This document shows positions 1-4,971 of a DNA stretch of 5,300 nucleotides, piece after piece. A program made the translations under genes and the position numbers. Origin of the DNA: Chlamydiia bacterium (GTDB taxonomy: Bacteria; Chlamydiota; Chlamydiia; Chlamydiales; FEN-1388); assembly GCA_028293095.1 (NCBI GenBank), contig JAQGPK010000044.1:1-5300 (forward strand), in the 5' to 3' direction. Position 1 is the stretch's first letter. Each line of letters starts with the position of its first letter. The notes below the pieces were generated by a model that worked only from the letters and a program-made list of their open reading frames with translations, did no database searches and was not told the origin of the DNA.

Positions 1-1
1 A

Positions 2-640
2 GTTGCAGCTCTTGTCCCAAAAGCAGAACTTGAAGGCGAAATTGGCGACTCTTTTATGGGTCTTCAAGCACGCATGATGTCACAAGCACTCCGTCGCCTG
101 GCTGCAACTCTTTCAAAGAGCAATACATGCCTCATTTTCATTAACCAACTCCGTGAAAAAATCGGTGTTGTGTATGGAAATCCAGAGGTCACAACAGGTG
201 GTAAGGCTCTCAAGTTCTACGCCTCCATTCGTATTGATATCCGTAGAGTCGCTGGTATCAAAGGCGCAGATAACAATGAAATTGGCAACCACGTTCGCAC
301 AAAAGTTGTGAAGAATAAGATGGCGCCTCCATTTCAAGTTGCAGAATTTGATATTCTCTTTAACGAAGGTATCTCCCGTGCAGGATCTATTCTTGACATG
401 GCTTGTGATCTTGGTGTTGTTGATAAGAAAGGTGCTTGGTTTAGCTACAAAGGCCAAAGACTTGGTCAAGGACGCGACTCCGTTCGTGATGATCTGAAGA
501 AAAATCCAAAGCTTTTGGATGAGCTTGAAGCTCTAGTTATCACAGCTTCTAAAGAAAAGTCACCAACATCTCTTTCAAAAGGAAAGGCTGATAATGAAGT
601 GACAACAGAGAAACTTGTAGCAGATCTCGCTGAAGCCTAA
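2..640 (+). CDS. recA: RecA recombinase, C-terminal part (5' end outside window)
   Basis: RecA forms ATP-dependent filaments on single-stranded DNA, drives strand exchange and triggers LexA-type autocleavage in the cytoplasm. The reading frame is open from base 2. The first visible residues, VAALVPKAELEGEIGD, match E. coli RecA from about V146, just after Walker B. Loop L1 (EGEIGDSFMG) is followed by RRLAATLSKSNTCLIFINQLREKIGV, which contains the Gln equivalent to E. coli Q194. Loop L2 with NPEVTTGG comes next, then FYASIRIDIRR, the KVVKNKMAPPF segment and GAWFSYKGQRLGQGRD of the C-terminal domain. The Walker A half lies outside the window. The C-terminal tail (about 30 residues after ITASKEK) is Ser/Thr/Lys-rich and less acidic than the E. 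coli tail. The stop TAA at 638-640 is 10 nt from the next gene, so co-transcription is likely. Identification is very secure. Confidence 0.98.
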   Translation, partial: VAALVPKAELEGEIGDSFMGLQARMMSQALRRLAATLSKSNTCLIFINQLREKIGVVYGNPEVTTGGKALKFYASIRIDIRRVAGIKGADNNEIGNHVRTKVVKNKMAPPFQVAEFDILFNEGISRAGSILDMACDLGVVDKKGAWFSYKGQRLGQGRDSVRDDLKKNPKLLDELEALVITASKEKSPTSLSKGKADNEVTTEKLVADLAEA

Positions 641-643
641 GGA
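639..643 (+). promoter_or_regulatory. Shine-Dalgarno of the tyrosine phosphatase gene
   Basis: AAGGA overlaps the end of the recA stop codon and lies 7 nt before the ATG at 651. This supports that start and suggests translation follows directly from recA. Confidence 0.7.
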
Positions 644-650
644 AAATTGA

Positions 651-1682
651 ATGGGAAATAAAAGTTTAAAAACCCTCTTTATACTTTGTCATTTAGGGTG
701 TTTTTTCAGTACCTTTTGTTTCCCCTTTTTATTACCTGCAGCTACATATTCTCATGTAGCTGCAGATGCTGATATAAACGCTCTGCCAATCGCGTCGAAA
801 GCATGGCTCGATGATCAAGACTACTCTCTAGATAAAATAGAAAAGCTTGCCAAGGATTATAAAAGGACCAAGGCAATTTTTCATGAAATCAATGCCATTT
901 CAAAAGAAATCAAGAAAAAACCATCGATCATAGGCCGGAAACTATTTTTTGAAAAAAATAGAAATCCTAGCTTCTTACCTTATGATGAAAATAGAACCTG
1001 TAGAGAGATCCCTGACTTTTATATCAGCGCCAGTGACATCTCAACACCTGAACAGAACTATATTGCCGCCCAAGCGCCCATTCAAAGTACTATCCAAGAC
1101 TTTTGGCGAATGCTGATCGAGAAAAAATGCCCATTAGTCATTACAACAGCGATGCCTATTGAAAAGGACTGCGATAAATGCCATGGATACTGGCTGAGAG
1201 ATGCCTTACCAGTCATAACAAATGGTTGGCAAATTACTAGTTCAGATGAAGATGAGAGTATTTTAGGAAAAGCGGGTGACCATCAACTGGTAAAACGTTC
1301 TTTCATTTGTGTGAATACAACGACAAAAGAAAAAAGAATTATCACGCAGCTGCATTATCAAAATTGGCCTGACAATGGAATTCCAGACTGTAAACTCTTT
1401 ATCCAGCTTCTCGATGAAGTAGATCTACTCCATACTTCTAAAAAAATTCCTATTACAATTCACTGTAGTGCAGGAGTTGGAAGAACAGGTACTTTTATTA
1501 CAGCTCACACATTACGGAAAACTATTTTAAGAGCTAAAAAAAACAATCTCAATTTAAAAACACTCACAGTGAATGTTCCTAAAATGATTATTTCGCTCCG
1601 CATGCAGCGTTTGCGTATCGTCGCGACTGCAAGACAGCTTCAAACAATCTATCAAACACTCAACGCTGCAGCCGCGCCTTAG
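651..1682 (+). CDS. Predicted exported eukaryotic-type protein tyrosine phosphatase
   Basis: A 343-residue classical protein tyrosine phosphatase, predicted to hydrolyse phosphotyrosine through a cysteinyl-phosphate intermediate. Residues 1-40 look like a Sec signal peptide: MGNKSLK, then a hydrophobic stretch from about 8 to 31, with possible cleavage near AATYS or VAADA. Residues 41-90 are Lys/Glu-rich and helical-looking. The phosphatase domain spans about 95-338: phosphotyrosine-loop region KNRNPSFLPYD (102-112), YIAAQAPIQSTIQDFW (137-152), WPD loop W239-P240-D241 with the general acid Asp241, and P-loop HCSAGVGRTG (271-280) with nucleophile Cys272 and Arg278. RMQR (317-320) leads into the Q loop. 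Three positions deviate: Asn105 where PTP1B has Tyr46, Ser107 for Asp48, and Ala325 for Gln262. The gene begins 10 nt after recA. By family analogy (YopH, SptP) it may act on host proteins, but the secretion route is unknown and no type III signal was tested. Fold assignment is secure; the effector role is inferred. Confidence 0.92.
   Translation: MGNKSLKTLFILCHLGCFFSTFCFPFLLPAATYSHVAADADINALPIASKAWLDDQDYSLDKIEKLAKDYKRTKAIFHEINAISKEIKKKPSIIGRKLFFEKNRNPSFLPYDENRTCREIPDFYISASDISTPEQNYIAAQAPIQSTIQDFWRMLIEKKCPLVITTAMPIEKDCDKCHGYWLRDALPVITNGWQITSSDEDESILGKAGDHQLVKRSFICVNTTTKEKRIITQLHYQNWPDNGIPDCKLFIQLLDEVDLLHTSKKIPITIHCSAGVGRTGTFITAHTLRKTILRAKKNNLNLKTLTVNVPKMIISLRMQRLRIVATARQLQTIYQTLNAAAAP
736..765 (+). 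repeat. Perfect 12-bp inverted repeat (hairpin) inside the phosphatase gene
   Basis: CTGCAGCTACAT (736-747) and its exact reverse complement ATGTAGCTGCAG (754-765) are separated by the 6-nt loop ATTCTC. It lies about 85 nt into the gene, where the signal peptide meets the mature protein (encoding about residues 29-38). No T-run follows, so it is not a standard terminator. It could form a strong mRNA stem or bind a dimeric protein; function unknown. Confidence 0.85.
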
Positions 1683-1691
1683 TGCTCTTTT

Positions 1692-2579
1692 TTAAATAAA
1701 AGCCTTAGAAAGCTCTGTCATGCCTTGAGCCAAGTCTGTTAATGGCTGTGAAGTAAGGTTTAGTTTCTGTAACCCTTCTTGAAATGAACGAACGTGCTCT
1801 TGAACTACTTTAACAGCTTCCAGCTTCCCAAATAGATTTCCAAAATTTGCTTTACGATTAGCAGCGGCATCCTTTTCCATATCATCAAGATCATCTAATA
1901 TCTGAAAAGCTGCCCCAAAATCAAAGGCCGCCTTTTTTACATCGCCAAGCTGTGAGCTATCGCCACCACCAAAGAGCCAACCTAAAATAAAGGAAACCTC
2001 AAAAAGAGATATGGTTTTCTTTTCCATGATTTCATAGAGCTTCTTACGATCAAGATTTGCCTGGAAAAGATCGAGGTATTGACCTCCAATGAGCGCATCA
2101 ATTCCATTGAGCTTACTTGCATGGAAAAGAGCAAGCTGACACACATCCTCTTTTCTTTTAGCGTTTAAAGCGATGTATTCAAAGCCAGAGGCGATCAACG
2201 CAAAGCTAGCCAGTAGGGCTGTGGCCTCTCCGTATACTTTGTGCGTTGTAGGACGGCCACGTCGAAAATCATCATTATCCATACAGGGTAAGTCATCAGC
2301 AATGAGCGATGCTGTATGAAAAAGTTCAACAGCTACTGCAGCTTCTGAGACATCGCTATTTTTCTGAAGAGCATCCGCCATCATAAACACAAGCGCTGGA
2401 CGAAATCGCTTTCCTCCGCTACTGAGTGCATATTCACACGCCTTGCAAAGCTCTGTCTTTTCTCCAAAACGCACAATTGCTGACCGAAGTGCCGACTCAA
2501 TACGCGACCTATAGGGAGTCAATGCTTTTACAATAGCTTCTGAAAAAACAGCTTGTGCTGCTGCATGAGGGGTAGTCAA
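1692..2579 (-). CDS. ispA: IspA-type prenyl diphosphate synthase (farnesyl/geranylgeranyl diphosphate synthase)
   Basis: Condenses isopentenyl diphosphate with allylic diphosphates, supplying C15/C20 precursors for longer polyprenyl carriers and quinone side chains. The 295 residues show GGKRFRP (55-61), first Asp-rich motif DDLPCMD (95-101, the DDx4D form of bacterial type II enzymes) followed by RRGRPTTHK, GGQYLDL (165-171), EKKTISLF (186-193) and second Asp-rich motif DDLDD (229-233) in FQILDDLDDMEKD. Ala90 occupies the fifth position before the first motif, where E. coli IspA has Tyr, so products longer than farnesyl diphosphate are possible. Usual LIHDD reads LIADD, and the usual GD after ALLA reads SF (125-126). 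The start is TTG at 2579, chosen because GGAG lies 7 nt upstream and the next Met is residue 66, beyond essential motifs. The upstream gene ends 14 nt before, so the two form an operon. The 3' end converges on the phosphatase gene with a 9-nt gap. Family secure; chain length unresolved. Confidence 0.93.
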   Translation of the reverse strand: MTTPHAAAQAVFSEAIVKALTPYRSRIESALRSAIVRFGEKTELCKACEYALSSGGKRFRPALVFMMADALQKNSDVSEAAVAVELFHTASLIADDLPCMDNDDFRRGRPTTHKVYGEATALLASFALIASGFEYIALNAKRKEDVCQLALFHASKLNGIDALIGGQYLDLFQANLDRKKLYEIMEKKTISLFEVSFILGWLFGGGDSSQLGDVKKAAFDFGAAFQILDDLDDMEKDAAANRKANFGNLFGKLEAVKVVQEHVRSFQEGLQKLNLTSQPLTDLAQGMTELSKAFI

Positions 2580-2586
2580 AACAATA

Positions 2587-2590
2587 CTCC
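2587..2590 (-). promoter_or_regulatory. Shine-Dalgarno deciding the TTG start of ispA
   Basis: On the minus strand GGAG is followed by a 7-nt spacer and then TTG (2579-2577). No ATG is available before residue 66, so this site supports initiation at the rare TTG codon. Confidence 0.7.
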
Positions 2591-2593
2591 GAA

Positions 2594-3316
2594 TTATATT
2601 TGTGCTGTAATGTCTACTTGTACAGTAGACTTAATAAGACTTTTTTCAGGAATAAACCCACCAAAATTAAGTGAAGGGTGAGAATGGACACTTTTTCCTA
2701 AAACAGATCCTGGGTTCAAAACTACATTGCAGCCTATTTGGCTATGATCGCCAATGATGGCACCAAATTTACGAAGATGAGTGGCAACTAATTCCTTTCC
2801 ATGACGCACGGAGATACTCTTGCCATTCAACCGCAAATTAGCACATTTTGTACCAGCCCCTAAATTCACATAATTGCCAATGATAGAATCACCAATGTAG
2901 GCAAAATGTGCCGCATGAGCATGATTGAGCATGATTGAGTGCTTTATTTCTGTTGTATGTCCGACTACTGAATAATCTCCAATCAATACATAGCCTCGAA
3001 TATAGGCTGCATGCCTAATATGACAATTTTTTCCAATAATACAAGGCCCCTTAATATAGGCTCCAGGCTCAATAACAGTTCCTTCTCCAATCGAAATGAG
3101 TTCAGGATTTACCAAATAGGCCGTTGGAGGAACTGAAACCTCAATTTTCCCTAGTTTTTGATTTGCAAAATAAGCTTCAATGTTACAAAGAGCCTCCCAA
3201 ACAGACTCTACGTTCTGAAAGAGATCTTTGTGTTGAAACAATGTAAGATCAAAAAAAGTATCTGTAGAAAATGTACCCAATATAGTCCTCGTTTCGAAAA
3301 GTTGAGTATATCGCAT
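2594..3316 (-). CDS. GlmU C-domain-like left-handed beta-helix (hexapeptide) protein
   Basis: A 240-residue sugar-nucleotide/acetyltransferase-like protein. The N-terminal ~65 residues (MRYTQLFETRTILG, ...NVESVWEALCNIEAYF) precede a left-handed beta-helix of hexapeptide turns (ISIGEGTVIEPGAYIKGPCIIGKNCHIRHAAYIRG, IIGDHSQIGCNVVLNPGSVLG). The segment VGHTTEIKHSIMLNHAHAAHFAYIGDSIIGNYVNLGAGT aligns closely with the GlmU acetyltransferase site. Arg107, Lys125, His137 (catalytic base, E. coli His363), Tyr140, Asn151 and Asn160 match by spacing; the Tyr of the E. coli CNYDG motif is replaced. The GlmU N-terminal uridylyltransferase domain is absent. Chlamydiae often carry this protein annotated glmU. 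An open frame continues upstream to an ATG at 3388, but I prefer the Met at 3316: the 24 extra residues look uncharacteristic, overlap the duplicated intergenic repeat, and sit at the predicted transcription start. No clear Shine-Dalgarno precedes either start. First gene of the operon with ispA. Substrate unproven: glucosamine-1-phosphate acetylation is the leading guess. Confidence 0.85.
   Translation of the reverse strand: MRYTQLFETRTILGTFSTDTFFDLTLFQHKDLFQNVESVWEALCNIEAYFANQKLGKIEVSVPPTAYLVNPELISIGEGTVIEPGAYIKGPCIIGKNCHIRHAAYIRGYVLIGDYSVVGHTTEIKHSIMLNHAHAAHFAYIGDSIIGNYVNLGAGTKCANLRLNGKSISVRHGKELVATHLRKFGAIIGDHSQIGCNVVLNPGSVLGKSVHSHPSLNFGGFIPEKSLIKSTVQVDITAQI
2917..2939. repeat. Short tandem repeat, 10-bp unit x2.3
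   Basis: The unit GAGCATGATT occurs twice in tandem, followed by GAG, inside the hexapeptide-protein gene. It encodes the His-rich segment just before the catalytic His. Lys-to-His spacing still equals that in E. coli GlmU, so no insertion into the protein is implied. Confidence 0.8.
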
Positions 3317-3354
3317 ACTATGGTTTTTAGGAAGCTTGTAAATAGTGAAAATTA

Positions 3355-3363
3355 TTACGAACA
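3355..3363 (+). promoter_or_regulatory. DnaA-box-like 9-mer TTACGAACA (copy A)
   Basis: Identical 9-mer at 4755-4763, exactly 1400 bp away, and inverted at 4884-4892. It differs from TTATNCACA at two positions, so DnaA binding is only a suggestion; conservation between copies is the main support. Confidence 0.4.
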
Positions 3364-3394
3364 ACTTCCACATAAATCGAGATGACATTTTAAT

Positions 3395-3423
3395 ATTATA
3401 TATAAAATACTTCTTTGTTATAA
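3395..3423 (-). promoter_or_regulatory. Predicted sigma-70-type promoter for the hexapeptide protein-ispA operon
   Basis: On the minus strand a perfect -10 TATAAT (3400-3395) follows a 17-nt spacer after a weak -35 TTATAA (3423-3418). Transcription would begin near 3388, giving a leader of about 70 nt before the preferred start at 3316. The AT-rich setting makes chance matches easy, so support is moderate. Confidence 0.4.
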
Positions 3424-3436
3424 GTCATTGTGGAAA

Positions 3437-3445
3437 TGTGTATAA
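3437..3445 (-). promoter_or_regulatory. Consensus DnaA box TTATACACA
   Basis: The minus strand reads TTATACACA, an exact match to the classical TTATNCACA consensus and identical to a box in E. coli oriC. It sits about 15 nt from the AT-rich core. TTATCAACA occupies the same position in copy B (4837-4845). Confidence 0.6.
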
Positions 3446-3482
3446 TCACTCAAGTCCTCTCTTATTTTGCCTATTTGAACGC

Positions 3483-3491
3483 TGTTCATAA
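3483..3491 (-). promoter_or_regulatory. DnaA-box-like TTATGAACA, inverted (copy A)
   Basis: TTATGAACA on the minus strand, preserved in copy B at 4873-4881 with flanking GC (GCTGTTCATAA in both). Pairs in inverted orientation with 3562-3570. Confidence 0.45.
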
Positions 3492-3561
3492 GTAAGAGGG
3501 TACTTTGTTTAGAACTTGAATAAAGAGACCTTTTAATAGGAGTATTCTCAACTTTGCTGGC

Positions 3562-3570
3562 TTATGAACA
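3562..3570 (+). promoter_or_regulatory. DnaA-box-like TTATGAACA overlapping the methyltransferase start codon
   Basis: The ATG at 3564 is contained in this 9-mer. The same site with its flanking C occurs at 4963-4971, where there is no gene, so the conservation cannot be due to coding. A protein bound here would also cover the start of the gene. Confidence 0.45.
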
Positions 3571-4712
3571 TTGATTGCACACACTTTAAAATATGCTCAG
3601 GTTGTAGCTATTCATCCATAACGACTCCTCCAAAAATTTTTGAAGAGGCTTTTTCTTTCTTTCAAACTCATGGATTTACCCTACCTCTTATTCAAAAAGA
3701 GGCCACCTCCTGGCGTCTTCGAGCAAAACTTGCCGTGCAAAATGGAAAGATAGGCCTTTTTAAAGAGGGCACACATGTAGTCACAGATATCCCGCTTTGC
3801 AAAGTGCATCATCCTCAAATCAATCAAGCTGTCGCTATTTTCAAAGAAGCTTTTTTAAAAAGTGGTCTCACTTCATACAATGAAGTCAGCAATAGAGGTG
3901 ATCTTCGCTATATCCAGCTTGTAGTCGAAAGAAAAAGTGGACGTGTGCAGCTAAGCGTTGTGTTACACGCTTTAGCTGAAAAGGAGTCTCATTGGAAAAA
4001 ATTCCTTGAAGAACTTTGGATAGCAGATCAAGAAAAAACTTTATGGCATTCTATCTGGGTAAATTACAATCCCAAAAAAACCAATACAATTTTTGGAACT
4101 CAGTGGCGCCATCTTTTTGGTGATGAATGTCTCTGGGAAACTCTTTTAGGAGTTGAAATTCCTTATGGGCCTAGCCACTTTGGCCAAGCTAATCTTTCAC
4201 TCTTTGAAGCACTTTTAAGTGACCTAAAAGCAAGTATTAAAGAAGGAGCAAAAGTAGTCGAGTTTTATGGCGGCTGTGGTGCTATAGGTCTTGCGGTTGC
4301 TTCAAAATGCTCCTCTCTTACAATTTCAGAAAGAGAACCAAGTGCTGAAAAATATTTTGAGCTTGCAAAAGCCAAACTTTTTTCAAAACCTCTATCCTCA
4401 TCCTCTCTTTCCATCAAACAAGATCAAATTTCTTTTGTTGTCGGAAAGGCAGATGATATGACGGCAACTCTTCAAGATGCAGATACCTGCATTGTTGATC
4501 CACCAAGGAAAGGTCTTGAAAGGGCCTTTATTCAAGCGCTCTTGCATCAACCTTCTATAAACAGCCTTATTTACGTCTCTTGCAATTTTGACTCTTTAAA
4601 GCGCGATTGTGAAGAAATGCTTGTACAGGGTTGGAAAATTGTAGCTGTAAAAAGTTATCTCTTCTTTCCGGGTACAAATCATATTGAACTTCTCATAGTT
4701 TTTACTCGATAG
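3564..4712 (+). CDS. TrmA/RlmC/RlmD-family RNA (uracil-5-)-methyltransferase
   Basis: A 382-residue SAM-dependent enzyme expected to make 5-methyluridine in ribosomal RNA. Cys5, Cys11 and Cys14 (CTHFKICSGC) plus Cys79 (IPLCKVHHP) form the predicted [4Fe-4S] site of the RlmC/RlmD branch. The N-terminal TRAM domain of RlmD is missing; length and SGLTSYNEVSNRGDLRYIQL (100-119) resemble E. coli RlmC ([20 protein letters not shown]). The methyltransferase domain has GPSHFGQAN (202-210), SAM motif I VVEFYGGCGAIGLAVA (231-246), VDPPRKG (311-317), nucleophile Cys340 in YVSCNFDSLKRD and Glu375 in TNHIELL as probable general base. Ser-rich 277-283 is probably a loop. The ATG at 3564 is the only usable start: an in-frame stop lies at 3537-3539 with no Met between, and Cys5 is needed. 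AGGAG at 3538-3542 is 21 nt away, too far to be a normal ribosome site. The gene sits between two copies of a DnaA-box-like repeat. Family secure; RNA target (e.g. U747 or U1939 of 23S rRNA) not assignable. Confidence 0.92.
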   Translation: MNIDCTHFKICSGCSYSSITTPPKIFEEAFSFFQTHGFTLPLIQKEATSWRLRAKLAVQNGKIGLFKEGTHVVTDIPLCKVHHPQINQAVAIFKEAFLKSGLTSYNEVSNRGDLRYIQLVVERKSGRVQLSVVLHALAEKESHWKKFLEELWIADQEKTLWHSIWVNYNPKKTNTIFGTQWRHLFGDECLWETLLGVEIPYGPSHFGQANLSLFEALLSDLKASIKEGAKVVEFYGGCGAIGLAVASKCSSLTISEREPSAEKYFELAKAKLFSKPLSSSSLSIKQDQISFVVGKADDMTATLQDADTCIVDPPRKGLERAFIQALLHQPSINSLIYVSCNFDSLKRDCEEMLVQGWKIVAVKSYLFFPGTNHIELLIVFTR

Positions 4713-4754
4713 CCATTAAGTACTATGTGTTTTGAATTTTTCGAAAGAAGTCTC

Positions 4755-4763
4755 TTACGAACA
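4755..4763 (+). promoter_or_regulatory. DnaA-box-like 9-mer TTACGAACA (copy B)
   Basis: Counterpart of 3355-3363. It runs directly into AAATCCACA (4763-4771), which carries the ATCCACA core of the consensus DnaA box. Confidence 0.4.
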
Positions 4764-4774
4764 AATCCACACAC

Positions 4775-4818
4775 ACTACGAAGACTATTTAATTGATATG
4801 AATATAATACTTCGTAGT
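4775..4818. repeat. 9-bp inverted repeat bracketing the AT-rich core of copy B
   Basis: ACTACGAAG (4775-4783) and its exact reverse complement CTTCGTAGT (4810-4818) enclose 26 nt containing only 3 G/C. Copy A keeps AATACTTC on the right but lacks the matching left arm. No T-run follows, so a terminator is unlikely. It may be an unwinding or cruciform element. Confidence 0.7.
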
Positions 4819-4836
4819 TATAAGAGGCTGTGGAGT

Positions 4837-4845
4837 TGTTGATAA
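4837..4845 (-). promoter_or_regulatory. DnaA-box-like TTATCAACA (copy B, first)
   Basis: One mismatch to TTATNCACA, at the position of the consensus box in copy A. It lies within the GGAGTT...AACTCC inverted repeat. Confidence 0.5.
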
Positions 4846-4872
4846 CTCCTTAAAATACTCTGTTGTGAGAGC

Positions 4873-4892
4873 TGTTCATAACGTGTTCGTAA
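4873..4892 (-). promoter_or_regulatory. Paired DnaA-box-like sites TTATGAACA and TTACGAACA (copy B)
   Basis: On the minus strand TTACGAACA (4892-4884) and TTATGAACA (4881-4873) lie in the same orientation 2 nt apart. The second is conserved in copy A at 3483-3491; the first has no counterpart there. Confidence 0.4.
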
Positions 4893-4906
4893 AGGAAGGG
4901 TCATTT

Positions 4907-4915
4907 TGTTGATAA
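4907..4915 (-). promoter_or_regulatory. DnaA-box-like TTATCAACA (copy B, second)
   Basis: Second TTATCAACA in copy B, one mismatch from consensus. The aligned site in copy A (3506-3514) is degenerate (TTCTAAACA). Confidence 0.45.
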
Positions 4916-4942
4916 CTTGAAGATAGGATAATTTGAAGGTGG

Positions 4943-4951
4943 TTATACGCA
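4943..4951 (+). promoter_or_regulatory. DnaA-box-like TTATACGCA (copy B)
   Basis: One mismatch from TTATNCACA; not conserved in copy A. Confidence 0.4.
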
Positions 4952-4962
4952 ATCCTGCCCAC

Positions 4963-4971
4963 TTATGAACA
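4963..4971 (+). promoter_or_regulatory. DnaA-box-like TTATGAACA (copy B, rightmost)
   Basis: Non-coding counterpart of the site that contains the methyltransferase start codon (3562-3570). Both are preceded by C and followed within about 20 nt by GCACA-type sequence and TTTAAAA. Confidence 0.45.

Larger units (their letters stand above)
3355..3590. repeat. Copy A of a ~235-bp direct repeat with DnaA-box-like sites
   Basis: This stretch aligns with 4755-4990 at an offset of 1400 bp in its first part, shifting by 10 bp in the middle and returning to about 1400. Shared blocks include TTACGAACAA, a CCACA, an AT-rich core (3384-3423, 5 G/C in 40), AATACTTC, GTTATAAG, TGTGGA, GCTGTTCATAA, a block near 3501-3520 (16 of 20 after one gap), CTTATGAACA and a final TTTAAAA. 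Hand-counted identity is 35 of 49 for 3402-3450. It covers the divergent intergenic region and the first codons of the methyltransferase gene. Candidate half of a replication origin. Confidence 0.75.

Noticed and set aside
113..469. 118-codon open frame on the minus strand opposite recA
   Set aside because: It lies wholly within recA, which is unmistakable on the other strand. The translation is low-complexity with no recognisable motif, so it is a shadow frame.
1677..1710. Possible bidirectional terminator between the phosphatase gene and ispA (T6 run and A-rich stretch)
   Set aside because: No stem longer than about 3 bp precedes the T-run on either strand. The GCCTTAG motif occurring twice here is a direct, not inverted, repeat.
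3158..3385. 75-codon open frame on the plus strand antisense to the hexapeptide protein
   Set aside because: It overlaps the well-supported N-terminal coding part of the minus-strand gene, has no Shine-Dalgarno and no recognisable product.
3505..3537. Sigma-70-like promoter for the methyltransferase gene (TTTAAT at 3532-3537 as -10)
   Set aside because: The -35 candidate TTAGAA matches only three of six positions. In this AT-rich sequence the call is not better than chance.
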